The translations under genes were made by a program, and so were the position numbers. Below, piece by piece: positions 36,089-44,616 of a stretch of 64,000 nt of DNA. How positions within the stretch are numbered: the stretch's first letter is position 1; each line of letters begins with the position of its first letter. The notes under the pieces were generated by a model that was not told the DNA's origin, ran no database searches, and saw only the letters and a list, made by a program, of their open reading frames with translations. Origin of the DNA: Mycolicibacterium holsaticum DSM 44478 = JCM 12374 (GTDB taxonomy: Bacteria > Actinomycetota > Actinomycetes > Mycobacteriales > Mycobacteriaceae); the NCBI RefSeq assembly GCF_019645835.1, contig NZ_CP080998.1, positions 5,208,001-5,272,000 on the forward strand, written 5' to 3'.

Positions 36089-36888
36089 GATGCCATCTGC
36101 GCATTCATGGCGGTCAGCAGAACGTTGATCATGAATAGCGTCATGAAGGAAAACACCACGGTTTCATTCACGGCATTACCGACGCCCTGCGGACCGCCCT
36201 CCACGGTGATGCCCTTGTAGCAGGCGATCAATCCCGCGGCGATGCCGAAAAGCACCGCCTTCAGGATGGCAATCAGGCATTCGCGTAGACCGACCAGAAG
36301 TGTCAGGCTCGAGGCGAATGCACCTGGCGTAACGTGCTGCAAATATACGGTGAACGCATAGTCGGCCGCCAGACCGGTCGTCGTCGTTATGGCGTTGAGC
36401 AACAGCGCGTTTACTGTTAGCGCAGCGACTCTCGGAACCAGTAGTCCGCGTACTGGATCAAGTCCCATGACCCGCATCGCATCGATTTCTTCGCGAATCG
36501 TCCGTGCGCCGAGGTCTGCGCACATCGCCGTGGCGCCTGCGCCTGCGACCACCAATACCGTTACCATCGGCGCGATCTGGGTGACGCACGCTACGCCGGC
36601 GGTGGCGCCGCCGAGGTCAGCAGCGCCCAGCTCGACAAGTAGTGCGTTGAGCAAGAAGACCGCGAATGCGTTGAACGGGATCGACAACAGGACGGCCGGC
36701 AGAATCGCCACCCGGGCGACAAACCACGTTTGGTCGATGAATTCGGCCCATGCAAACGGTGGTCTGACCATCTGCACCAAAATGTCGAGTGATACCGAGA
36801 AGAAGTTGCCGAGCGCGCGCGCGGGCTTGGCGGCGACCCGTATGGCCCCTTGAGGGGGACCGGTTTGGACCTCAGTCGGTGCTGCCAT
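36085..36888 (-). CDS. yrbEA: YrbE-type permease A of the Mce importer
   Basis: 267 residues, first gene of the eight-gene yrbE/mce unit. The MlaE-type coupling motif is CADLGARTIREEIDAMRVMGLDP; about five membrane helices. It forms the inner-membrane permease with YrbEB, powered by an unlinked MceG ATPase. The start is ATG 36888. An operator-like palindrome (36930-36942) lies 42 bases upstream, and a P450/SDR unit controlled by the same motif precedes it, so the importer and the enzymes are likely induced together. Confidence 0.93.
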   Translation of the reverse strand: MAAPTEVQTGPPQGAIRVAAKPARALGNFFSVSLDILVQMVRPPFAWAEFIDQTWFVARVAILPAVLLSIPFNAFAVFLLNALLVELGAADLGGATAGVACVTQIAPMVTVLVVAGAGATAMCADLGARTIREEIDAMRVMGLDPVRGLLVPRVAALTVNALLLNAITTTTGLAADYAFTVYLQHVTPGAFASSLTLLVGLRECLIAILKAVLFGIAAGLIACYKGITVEGGPQGVGNAVNETVVFSFMTLFMINVLLTAMNAQMAS

Positions 36889-37202
36889 GCCAGCAGGGTC
36901 CTTCCTTTATGGTCGACAACCCGCAATCAGCATCCTGGATACATTGCCTGCGCTCAACGTACAGCAGCCAGATCACGCCGTCAATCCTTCGTGTTGGTCC
37001 GAGAAGTGCTTTCAAACAACCCTTTTCGAGATATTCGTCTTTTCAAAGCTGCCCACGCTGCGACAACCGCGGGGCGGGCCCGGGGTCCAGGCAGGATCGG
37101 CGCACAACACAGCGAGCACCTGCCGGCACGGGCTGAGTCGGCCAGTCCGGCTGATGCCCCACCCTGCGGTCATCGTCGACGACTCCGATCACACTGTCGT
37201 TC
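36889..37202. other. Gap of 314 bases upstream of the mce operon
   Basis: The gap separates the SDR gene stop from yrbEA. It holds one copy of the shared operator (36930-36942) and presumably the mce promoter. Base composition is more AT-rich than the neighbouring genes. No ORF with codon bias or ribosome binding site and no RNA gene were seen. Confidence 0.6.
36930..36942. promoter_or_regulatory. Shared GntR-type operator, copy 1 (mce operon)
   Basis: GCATCCTGGATAC, core ATCCTGGAT at 36932-36940, is a near-perfect palindrome centred on one base. It is 42 bases upstream of yrbEA. The same core recurs at 39471, 40431, 46677, 49519 and 49826, in each case at the head of an operon or regulator gene in this block. 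Confidence 0.75.
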
Positions 37203-37976
37203 CTAGGAGAATGACAAGCCCGATGTCCAAGCGCCGTCGACAACGAACTCCGCTCCGCTGCAATACGATGCAGCGTCCGAGGCGAGGAAGCACACGACTT
37301 CGGCGACTTCCGTCGGGGCGGCAAGTCTCTTGAAGGGAACCAGCGGCTCCAACGCTTCTGCATTGGATTTCCCGACGGTACCCATGTCGGCCTCAGCGAT
37401 CATCGGGGTATCGATCGGTCCAGGGCAAACCGCATTCACCCGTACGCCAAACTCAGCCACCTCGAGGGCGACCGAACGTGTCATACCAATGACAGCGTGT
37501 TTAGTTGCGCTGTAGACGGATTCGCCGGGCATTCCCCGAATTCCGTTCATCGACGAGACGTTCACGATCGAACCGCGCTTTGCTTCCACCATGCCGGGCA
37601 GCACAGCACGCATGCCGAGGTAGGGTCCGGTCTGATTGACAGCGACAACCTGGTGATAGTCATCGAGCGAACTACCTATCAGCGGTGCGATCCAGAGCAC
37701 TCCGGCGTTGTTCACCAGAACGTCAATCTTGCCGAATTGGTCTGTCACTTCGGCGACCGCGGTTTCCCATGACCGCTCGCTCGTCACGTCGAGCTCGACG
37801 AACACCGCCCGCTCCCCGAGCCGTTCGACTAGTTCGCGACCGTTTACGGCATTGACGTCGGCCGCAACAACCGTCGCACCGTCTTTGACCATCGACTCGC
37901 AAACTGCGGCTCCAAGTCCTCTACCTGCGCCGGTGACCAACGCAACTTTTGAGTCAAGCCTCGCCATCGTGTTCAT
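37203..37976 (-). CDS. Short-chain dehydrogenase/reductase downstream of the P450
   Basis: 257 residues from ATG 37976, which overlaps the P450 stop (ATGA); MARLDSK at 37967 is an alternative start. Classical SDR: TGAGRGLGAAV, NNAG, NVSSMNG with the Ser, YSATK with Tyr and Lys, and PGPIDTPM. The C-terminal GAEFVVDGAWTSG is FabG-like. Coupled to a P450 and its ferredoxin, it most likely oxidises the alcohol made by the P450 to a ketone, which would suit the Baeyer-Villiger enzyme encoded at 41542. That order of steps is inference. Confidence 0.88.
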   Translation of the reverse strand: MNTMARLDSKVALVTGAGRGLGAAVCESMVKDGATVVAADVNAVNGRELVERLGERAVFVELDVTSERSWETAVAEVTDQFGKIDVLVNNAGVLWIAPLIGSSLDDYHQVVAVNQTGPYLGMRAVLPGMVEAKRGSIVNVSSMNGIRGMPGESVYSATKHAVIGMTRSVALEVAEFGVRVNAVCPGPIDTPMIAEADMGTVGKSNAEALEPLVPFKRLAAPTEVAEVVCFLASDAASYCSGAEFVVDGAWTSGLSFS

Positions 37977-39181
37977 CCGGCGTTGAACCTGATCGGCACC
38001 GAGACGTACCCCTGGACTTGACCAGGGCACCACCGCACCTTCGAATCGTCCTCGATTTCGAAATCCGGGACTCGGCGCAACAACTCCTCGAGCAACACTC
38101 GCATTTCAAGCCTGGCGATGTGCGCTCCCATGCACTTGTGTACGTGTCCACCGAACGTGAGATGTCGATTGGGGCTACGGTCGGCCACGAAGTCGTCCCC
38201 GGCGGGAAACTCCCGTTCATCACGGTCTGCAGAGCCGATCATCATCAGTACCACGTCGCCGGCCTTTAGCTGTTGGCCCGCAAACTCGATGTCCTCCAAG
38301 ACTAGCCGGCTGGGTTGTGATGGCGACCAGAACCGCAGCATTTCCTCGACCGCAGCCGGAATCTCGGATGGATCTGCGGCTAACTTGTGGCGCAGGTCCG
38401 CGTCCTTGGCCAGGTGCCAAATCATCGAGCCCATCGCCTTTTGGGTGGTGTCAATGCTGGCGAGCAACAACAGCAGACAAAAGCCCAGCAACTCGTCCTG
38501 AGTCAGCTTCTTACCATCGACTTCGGCCCTAAGCAATCTGGACAGGACGTCGTCGCCGGAGTGATCGGCCCGCCGCTCTTCGAGCTTCGCCGTAAAGTAC
38601 TCGTACTGCTTCTGCATCGCCACTTTGGGCGCCTCTGGGTCGGCCGGCGAATTGTCAACCACCGCTGAAACCCATTCCAGCAGTCGCGGTGCATCATCGT
38701 TTGGCACACCGAGCAGGGTGGTGCCCATATAACACGGAATAGGTTCGGCCAGCGTCTTATACGCATCGCATCGTCCGCTGTCGATGAAGCCGTCGATGAG
38801 TCGGTTGACAACTGCGCGAATTGGATCTTCCCACAGCTCCCGGGTTCGGCGGGGTGAGAATACCGGTGCCAGCAGCGAGCGATACACCGAGTGAGCGGGC
38901 GGGTCGAGCTCAATAGGAATCATCGGCGCGTCTTGCGGGAAAGCCGGGAACGTGATGCGACGTGAAGAGAACACCTCTGGCCGGTGGATGATCTCGTAGC
39001 ATTCCGGATAGCCGGTCACGACCCAGAATCCGCCATAAAGCTCACTTCTACCGATCGGGCTGTCGGCCCTGAGTTGTCGATAAACGGGATACGGGCAGTC
39101 GCCCTCGGGCGTCGTGGTCATGTGGTCGAAATTTCCGTAGCCCACTGGGCACGCGGTTGATTCGGGTAGCTTGGTCACCAC
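37973..39181 (-). CDS. Cytochrome P450 of the catabolic cluster
   Basis: 402 residues with a GTG start, soluble bacterial type. The heme Cys350 is in LTFGGHVHKCMGAH, the K-helix ExxR is Glu280-Arg283 (EEMLR), and the I-helix reads ASIDTT (241-246), where the usual Gly before Asp is replaced by Ile. Its start overlaps the stop of a ferredoxin gene by 7 bases, giving it a dedicated electron donor. A ferredoxin reductase was not found nearby. It probably hydroxylates a lipid imported by the adjacent Mce system. Confidence 0.92.
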   Translation of the reverse strand: MVTKLPESTACPVGYGNFDHMTTTPEGDCPYPVYRQLRADSPIGRSELYGGFWVVTGYPECYEIIHRPEVFSSRRITFPAFPQDAPMIPIELDPPAHSVYRSLLAPVFSPRRTRELWEDPIRAVVNRLIDGFIDSGRCDAYKTLAEPIPCYMGTTLLGVPNDDAPRLLEWVSAVVDNSPADPEAPKVAMQKQYEYFTAKLEERRADHSGDDVLSRLLRAEVDGKKLTQDELLGFCLLLLLASIDTTQKAMGSMIWHLAKDADLRHKLAADPSEIPAAVEEMLRFWSPSQPSRLVLEDIEFAGQQLKAGDVVLMMIGSADRDEREFPAGDDFVADRSPNRHLTFGGHVHKCMGAHIARLEMRVLLEELLRRVPDFEIEDDSKVRWCPGQVQGYVSVPIRFNAG

Positions 39182-39396
39182 TGCGCACTCTCACTCTCGT
39201 CGATCGTGATTGCCTCTTCCGGGCAATTCGCACTCACTTCGGCCAGCTTCGTCCGCAGCTCAACTGCTTCCAGAGGCCGTCCGTCCAGAAGGAAGCCGGC
39301 ATGCCCGTCGTCATCGATTGGAGCGAACAAGTCCGGCTCCATGGCATAACAACGACCGTGCCCCGCGCAGCGTTGTTCGTCAATTGAAACCTTCAT
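39175..39396 (-). CDS. Single-cluster ferredoxin with His in the cluster motif
   Basis: 73 residues. The cluster loop is Cys10-Ala-Gly-His13-Gly-Arg-Cys16 with Cys58 in ANCPE, the C-x2-H-x2-C...CP pattern of mycobacterial P450-associated ferredoxins, in which the second Cys of a usual ferredoxin is replaced, giving a [3Fe-4S] or His-ligated cluster. It is the first gene of the ferredoxin-P450-SDR unit and should pass electrons to the overlapping P450. A perfect palindrome with the shared operator lies 71 bases upstream. Confidence 0.92.
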   Translation of the reverse strand: MKVSIDEQRCAGHGRCYAMEPDLFAPIDDDGHAGFLLDGRPLEAVELRTKLAEVSANCPEEAITIDESESAQW

Positions 39397-39466
39397 TGGT
39401 CGGTGTCCCTCGTTCCCAGTTCTTCCCGGGCTCAGTGCGCCCGTTCAGCCGATCGCAAGCCATTGA

Positions 39467-39490
39467 AGCATCCTGGATACAGGATGCTTC
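39467..39490. promoter_or_regulatory. Shared GntR-type operator, copy 2, inside a 24-base perfect palindrome
   Basis: AAGCATCCTG, GATA, CAGGATGCTT form a perfect inverted repeat with 10-base arms; the shared core ATCCTGGAT is at 39471-39479. It lies upstream of the ferredoxin-P450-SDR unit and 57 bases after the end of the GntR gene. It could bind more than one regulator dimer. As a hairpin it could also end the gntR transcript, but there is no T-tract. Confidence 0.7.
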
Positions 39491-39546
39491 GGAGGTTACC
39501 GCTACGAGTACACGTCGTCAATCATCGGCTGGCCGGGATAGCAAGC

Positions 39547-40269
39547 TCAGCCGAAATATGGCGCCAGCCGCAAGGTTCGGCGGATGTGTCGCCTCGCCTC
39601 CTCCTCGGCGGCACCAACTTTGCGCTCCACAACCGCTTCCAGGATGTTCCTGTGCTGTTCCTGCGCTTGATCCAGGAACTCCTTGTAGGTGTTGTCCGGA
39701 TTGGCCGCCGCCAGATTGGCCGCCGCCGTTTCGCGCACCAGCGGCAGATACAACATGGCCGAGCTGGTGCGAATCATCGAGGCAAAAGACTGGACTCGGG
39801 CATTGCCTGAGGCCAGTGCGAACAACTCGTGGAACGCGGCGTGCGCGCGGTTGCGACGCACGGGGTCGTATGGTTCTGACGAGCTGGCCATCTCTTCAAG
39901 CAGTTGATAGGCGCGGGCTTTATCCTGCGCCTCCAGGCCTTTACGCGCAGTGAGGCGAGCCGCGAGGCCGTCGATCACCTCGCGCATTTCATACATCTCA
40001 CGCAGATCTTCTGGCCCAATCTGAACCACCTCGACGGTTCGGTTGTTATCTGAACTTCGGACCAAACCTTCACTGTCCAGGACACGCAATGCCTCTCGCA
40101 GAGGCGTGCGACTCACGCCGAGCTGCGCAGCCAACGCGACCTGCGGAAGCGGCGTTCCAGCGGGCAACGTTCCATCGACGATGCTCTCGCGTAACCGGTT
40201 GATGACCTCGTCGACCAGCCGAGGCGTCCTGCGGAGCAATTCAATCCGGGTTGAGGCGTCGGTGGTCAT
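39547..40269 (-). CDS. GntR-family regulator, FadR/FCD subfamily (first copy)
   Basis: 240 residues from ATG 40269, fixed by a strong AAGGAGG ribosome binding site; the longer open frame lacks one. Winged helix at about residues 15-80 (VDEVINRLRESIVDGTLPAGTPLPQVALAAQLGVSRTPLREALRVLDSEGLV given as the fold's core in pieces: LAAQLGVSRTPLREAL is the recognition region). The FCD ligand domain follows with metal-type histidines in RAHAAFHELF and EQHRNI. Such proteins sense acids or acyl-CoA esters. It lies between two copies of the shared operator and is the prime candidate to bind them. Confidence 0.9.
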   Translation of the reverse strand: MTTDASTRIELLRRTPRLVDEVINRLRESIVDGTLPAGTPLPQVALAAQLGVSRTPLREALRVLDSEGLVRSSDNNRTVEVVQIGPEDLREMYEMREVIDGLAARLTARKGLEAQDKARAYQLLEEMASSSEPYDPVRRNRAHAAFHELFALASGNARVQSFASMIRTSSAMLYLPLVRETAAANLAAANPDNTYKEFLDQAQEQHRNILEAVVERKVGAAEEEARRHIRRTLRLAPYFG

Positions 40270-40428
40270 AGGGTCCTCCTTGCGGGCATGGCGCCCCGTG
40301 GCCGGCCGATCTTTCCTGGGTCCGGCGACCCGGCGGAGTGACCGCATTGCGCAAGCAGGCTGGTGTCTGGGGTTCGCACTTGTCCAAACAGTGTAAAGCA
40401 GGAAACCGGGTCGCGGTCTTGTCGTTCA

Positions 40429-40441
40429 GCATCCTGGATGC
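40429..40441. promoter_or_regulatory. Shared GntR-type operator, copy 3 (divergent gntR / cyclase-BVMO operon)
   Basis: GCATCCTGGATGC is a perfect 13-base palindrome around a central T. It lies in the 236-base gap between the divergent gntR gene and the cyclase-family gene at 40506, and can control both directions. Confidence 0.8.
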
Positions 40442-40505
40442 AATACTCGGGTCATCGAGGCGCAAGTGCTTGTGGGCCGTACGTTAATGAAAGATTTGGG
40501 TTGCA

Positions 40506-41492
40506 GTGGACAGTTTGACCGAGTTCCACCGTGTTGCCGATGAGGTGCGGAATTGGGGTCGCTGGGGTGCGGCCGATGAGCTTGGAACGCTCAACTTCAT
40601 AGACGACGACAAGGTTCTTCAGGCAGCCAGCTTGGTGAAAAAGGGCAGGGTCTTCGCGCTGGGTATCGAGTTCGGCACGTCGAGCCCGCAGGGGGCCCTT
40701 GATTTCCGCAACAAGCCGATTCACCTGATGACCGTGGACGGCGGCGACGAAACGCAGTGGGCGCGCTATGGCAGCGACTGGCCGGACAACAGTACGGCGC
40801 AGCAGATCAGCAAGTACTTCGGCGCCAGCGCTTTCCGCTTCAACGATGACATGATCATCATGCCACTTCAGGCATCGACGCAATGGGACGCACTATCGCA
40901 CGTGTACTACGACGGCCTGCTCTATAACGGCTTCCCGGCGGCGTCGGTCACCAGCGCCGGTGCGTTTCACTGCTCAATCGACAAGGTCGATGTCAAGGGT
41001 GTGACGACCCGCGGCGTGCTAATCGACATATGCAAGCACCGAGGTGTCGACTTTCTCGAACCGGGCAAGGACATCACCGGAGCCGAACTCGACGCGGCCG
41101 CCGCCGCCCAAGGTGTGCGTGTGCAACGCGGAGACGTCGTGGCGGTTCGTACGGGATGGATAGCGAGATTCCGGCAGACGGGTAATCCGCTGGAACCATC
41201 CTCAGGGCTGTCCTGGACCGTTGCCTCCTGGCTGCACGAGCACGAAGTCGCAGCGGTTGCCGCCGACAACGTCCAAGTGGAGAGCTTGGAGTCAGGTGTC
41301 GAGGGCATGTTCAACCCGCTGCACCTACTGACGCTGCGCGATATGGGCATGATGCTGGGCGAGTTCTGGTTCCTCGATGATCTGGCCGCTGACTGCGCCG
41401 CCGACGGCGTGTACGAGTTCCAGCTTGTGGCGCCGCCGCTGCGGGTCACTGGCGCCGTCGGCTCTCCCGTGAATCCCATCGCCGTCAAATAA
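40506..41492 (+). CDS. Cyclase-family metal-dependent hydrolase
   Basis: 328 residues, GTG start with a weak ribosome binding site. It belongs to the cyclase/kynurenine formamidase superfamily (PF04199): NFIDDDKVLQAASLVKKGRVFALGIEF, ASTQWDALSHVYY at the place of the HxGTHxD metal motif (here Gln-Trp-Asp, His), TRGVLIDICKHRG and AVRTGWIARF. Members hydrolyse amides, esters or lactones. Directly upstream of a Baeyer-Villiger monooxygenase on the same strand, lactone opening is a sensible job, though the first metal His is replaced and the activity is inference. Confidence 0.82.
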   Translation: MDSLTEFHRVADEVRNWGRWGAADELGTLNFIDDDKVLQAASLVKKGRVFALGIEFGTSSPQGALDFRNKPIHLMTVDGGDETQWARYGSDWPDNSTAQQISKYFGASAFRFNDDMIIMPLQASTQWDALSHVYYDGLLYNGFPAASVTSAGAFHCSIDKVDVKGVTTRGVLIDICKHRGVDFLEPGKDITGAELDAAAAAQGVRVQRGDVVAVRTGWIARFRQTGNPLEPSSGLSWTVASWLHEHEVAAVAADNVQVESLESGVEGMFNPLHLLTLRDMGMMLGEFWFLDDLAADCAADGVYEFQLVAPPLRVTGAVGSPVNPIAVK

Positions 41493-41541
41493 GCAGCCTG
41501 TCCGATTGCCCGAAACGTCATCCCTAGGAGGCATACACAGC

Positions 41542-43371
41542 ATGGCCGACGCCCAGCACTTGGCACGAAAATACGCCGAGGAACGCGAGAAGCGAATCCG
41601 GGCGCATGGCGCCGGCCAATACATCGCAATCGATCTCGGCTCGGACGTGGAGGCTGACCCGTTCACCAAAATTCAGCCCCGAGAGCCGATTAAGAGGACG
41701 ACGGAGGTCGCGGTCATAGGTGCCGGCTTCGCAGGTCTGCTCACCGCCGTGCACCTCGCAAAAGAGGGCATCGACGAGGTGACGGTCATCGACAAGGCCG
41801 CTGACTTCGGCGGCACCTGGTACTGGAACCGGTATCCGGGGATCGCGTGTGACACCGACTCGTATCTGTACATGCCGCTGCTGGAGGAGACGGGCTACGT
41901 GCCGTCGATGCGATACTCCCCCGGCGACGAGATATTCGACTACGCCAAGTCGATCGCCAAAAACTACAACCTCTACGAGAACGCAGTCTTCCAGGCACGC
42001 GTCCTAGATGTCGCCTGGCACGAGGAGACGTTGCGGTGGGCCGTGAGCACTGACCGGGGTGACGAGATTCGGGCTCGCTACATCGTGTTGGCGACCGGCG
42101 GAATCCTGCATCGCCCCAAACTTCCCGGCATTCCTGGCCTGAAGGATTTCAAGGGCCCGTGGTTCCATTCCAGCCGATGGGATTTCGGTGTCACCGGAGG
42201 TGACTCGCGAGGCAACCTGGACAAGCTCACGGATAAACGAGTCGCAATCATCGGCACCGGTCCAACCGCCCTGCAGGCGTTCCCACATGTGGCCAACAGC
42301 GCAAAAGCGACCTACCTGGTTCAACGCACACCGACGATCGTGTTGCCTCGTGATAATGCACCGACGGACGAAGAGTGGTTTGTCAACCAGCAACCGGGTT
42401 GGCAGGAAAGGCGTTGGGCGAACTTCGAGGCCCAGATGCTCGGCATCGCGGTCGAGGAAAAGATCGTCGAAGACGAGTGGACCCGGGTATGGGGCGTCCC
42501 ACCACTGGAGACCCCCACCGACGGCACGACTCCAGACATGGACGCTTATCTGCGCAGAGTCGAAGAAAACGACATTGCACAGATGGAGCGGGTCAGAGCG
42601 CGCGTCGACGAAGTGGTCAAGGACCCCGTGCTGGCTGAGTCGCTCAAACCCTGGTATGCGACGCACTGCAAACGTCCGGGTTTCAACGACGAGTACCTGC
42701 AAGCTTTCAACAGGCCGAACGTGCATCTGCTCAATACGGACGGGCGAGGACCCGAGGCGATTACCGAGAACGGGATCGTGGTCGACGGAAAAGAGTACGA
42801 GGTCGATATCATCGTCTACGCCACCGGTTTTGAGGCGGTGGTTACACCGGACCGCTCTGGCGGCTTCGACGTCATCGGTTGCAACGGCGTGGCCCTCGCA
42901 CAGGCCTGGAAGCAGCGGGTGCGATCCGTGCACGGCATCCAAACCCACGGCTTCCCAAACATGTACATCGTCGGCGGACTCCGGCAAACCGCAGTGACGG
43001 TGAACAATACGTATGCGTTCACCTACCAAGCCCGGCACATCGCCAAGACCATCAAGCAGCTTTACCAGGACCGGGTGGTCAAAATCGACATCTCCGAGTC
43101 TGCTGTCCAGGAGTGGTGTGACGTGATGGACGAGAAGGTCGGTCAGGTGTTCAACGCCGAGGCGGTCCAAGCTTGTACCCCGGGCTATTTCAACAACGAG
43201 GGCGATTTCGACGCTTCGACAGGAAACTTCGAACATGGCCGGCCGGTCTGGGTCGATGCCTACGGCGGCGGCACGTTCGAATACCAGGAGCTTCTTGCGA
43301 AGTGGCGCGAAGCAAAGGAATACGAGGGGAAAGCGACCATTGTGCGCGCCGACGAGTCCGATCAAGGTTAG
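41542..43371 (+). CDS. Baeyer-Villiger flavin monooxygenase
   Basis: 609 residues from ATG 41542, behind a TAGGAGG ribosome binding site. Two Rossmann motifs, GAGFAG (60-65) for FAD and GTGPTA (238-243) for NADPH, flank the Baeyer-Villiger fingerprint FKGPWFHSSRW (203-213). The long N-terminal arm before the FAD motif (about 55 residues) is seen in enzymes acting on large rings, such as cyclododecanone/cyclopentadecanone or steroid monooxygenases. It inserts oxygen next to a ketone, giving an ester or lactone. In this cluster the ketone could come from the P450 and SDR. Confidence 0.92.
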   Translation: MADAQHLARKYAEEREKRIRAHGAGQYIAIDLGSDVEADPFTKIQPREPIKRTTEVAVIGAGFAGLLTAVHLAKEGIDEVTVIDKAADFGGTWYWNRYPGIACDTDSYLYMPLLEETGYVPSMRYSPGDEIFDYAKSIAKNYNLYENAVFQARVLDVAWHEETLRWAVSTDRGDEIRARYIVLATGGILHRPKLPGIPGLKDFKGPWFHSSRWDFGVTGGDSRGNLDKLTDKRVAIIGTGPTALQAFPHVANSAKATYLVQRTPTIVLPRDNAPTDEEWFVNQQPGWQERRWANFEAQMLGIAVEEKIVEDEWTRVWGVPPLETPTDGTTPDMDAYLRRVEENDIAQMERVRARVDEVVKDPVLAESLKPWYATHCKRPGFNDEYLQAFNRPNVHLLNTDGRGPEAITENGIVVDGKEYEVDIIVYATGFEAVVTPDRSGGFDVIGCNGVALAQAWKQRVRSVHGIQTHGFPNMYIVGGLRQTAVTVNNTYAFTYQARHIAKTIKQLYQDRVVKIDISESAVQEWCDVMDEKVGQVFNAEAVQACTPGYFNNEGDFDASTGNFEHGRPVWVDAYGGGTFEYQELLAKWREAKEYEGKATIVRADESDQG

Positions 43372-43413
43372 GACCGCGCCGCTTTACGCGCCGGCGAACT
43401 CGGGAGTCGCCGG

Positions 43414-44616
43414 GTGAAGGACGACGGATTCAACCACCGGGACAGGTGCGCGATCACCGGTATCGGCGCTACCGAGTTCTCCAAGAGGTCTGGCCGTAGC
43501 GTCGCGGCTTTGGCCGCCGAGGCCGGTCTTGCCGCGATCGCTGACGCGGGGCTGACGTGCACAGACATCGATGGCGTCGTCCGATCCGACTACGACACCG
43601 TTCACCACAGCGATATCGGCCACTGGCTCGGTCTGGCCAACTTGACGTACTGGGGCGCCGCTGGCACGGGCGGCGCGTCACCTTGCGGCATGGTCGGCCA
43701 AGCGGTCGCCGCGATCCTCTCCGGACAGGCCAACAACGTACTGGTTTACCGTGCGCTCAATGGTAGGTCGGACTTGAGATTCGGTAAGGGCACCGCAATT
43801 CAGCGTGCCAAGGGAGTGCAGCGGGTGGGTGGTCGCGGCTCACTCGATGAATTTTTTCTACCCTATGGCCTGATGGCGCCGGGGCAGCTCTATGCGCTCT
43901 ATGCTCGTCGCCACATGCTCGAATATGGGACCACCGCGGAAGATCTCGCGAGCATCGCTATGGTAGTACGCAGACGCGCCAACGCCAATCCGGCCGCCAT
44001 GATGAGCAACCGGACCATGTCGATCACCGATTACCTCCAGTCGCGAATGATCTCCGAACCGCTCCGGCTATTCGACTACTGCCTCGAATCCGACGGGGCA
44101 TGCGCAGTCGTGGTCACCACCGCAGAACGCGCCGCCGACTCACCACAGCCCACTGTCCTGGTTCGCGCGGTTACCCAGGGCACCGTTCCGGAAGTGCAGG
44201 GCGGCAAAGTGTTTCCCGCCTTGATGAGGCCTGATCTGTTGATGACCCCGTCCAGGTCCGCCGCCCGCGAACTTTATCGGCGGGCCGGTTTGGGTCCCGC
44301 CGAGGTGGACGTTGCCCAGTTTTACGACTGCTTCACGATCACGGTGCTCTTGCAGCTCGAAGACTATGGCTTCTGTGCGCCTGGCGAAGGCGGAGCTTTC
44401 GCGTCCAGCGGCGCCATCGACCTACCCGGCACCATCCCGATCAACACCGCAGGCGGCAATCTCTCGGAGGCTTATATCCATGGTATGAACCACATCCTCG
44501 AGGGCGTCCGGCAGCTGCGAGGCCACTCGACATCGCAAGTGCCTGGTGCGCAAACGTGCCTGGTGACCTCGGGTGCCCCGGTGATGACCAGTGCGATGAT
44601 GCTGCGGGCGGGCTGA
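43414..44616 (+). CDS. Lipid-transfer/thiolase-like protein (candidate retro-aldolase of the Ltp2 type)
   Basis: 400 residues, GTG start, thiolase fold of the SCP-x/LTP group: RCAITGIGATEFSKRSG, GGASPCGMVGQAV, GQLYALYARRHMLEYG, QFYDCFTITVLLQLEDYGFC and NTAGGNLSEAYIHGMNHI. The segment where thiolases carry the nucleophile Cys reads GASPCGM and does not match the classical CASG-type site. Partnered with a DUF35 protein encoded by the overlapping next gene, it resembles Ltp2-ChsH2 of steroid side-chain breakdown, which cleaves a beta-hydroxyacyl-CoA by retro-aldol. This reading is inference; thiolase activity is the alternative. Confidence 0.82.
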   Translation: MKDDGFNHRDRCAITGIGATEFSKRSGRSVAALAAEAGLAAIADAGLTCTDIDGVVRSDYDTVHHSDIGHWLGLANLTYWGAAGTGGASPCGMVGQAVAAILSGQANNVLVYRALNGRSDLRFGKGTAIQRAKGVQRVGGRGSLDEFFLPYGLMAPGQLYALYARRHMLEYGTTAEDLASIAMVVRRRANANPAAMMSNRTMSITDYLQSRMISEPLRLFDYCLESDGACAVVVTTAERAADSPQPTVLVRAVTQGTVPEVQGGKVFPALMRPDLLMTPSRSAARELYRRAGLGPAEVDVAQFYDCFTITVLLQLEDYGFCAPGEGGAFASSGAIDLPGTIPINTAGGNLSEAYIHGMNHILEGVRQLRGHSTSQVPGAQTCLVTSGAPVMTSAMMLRAG

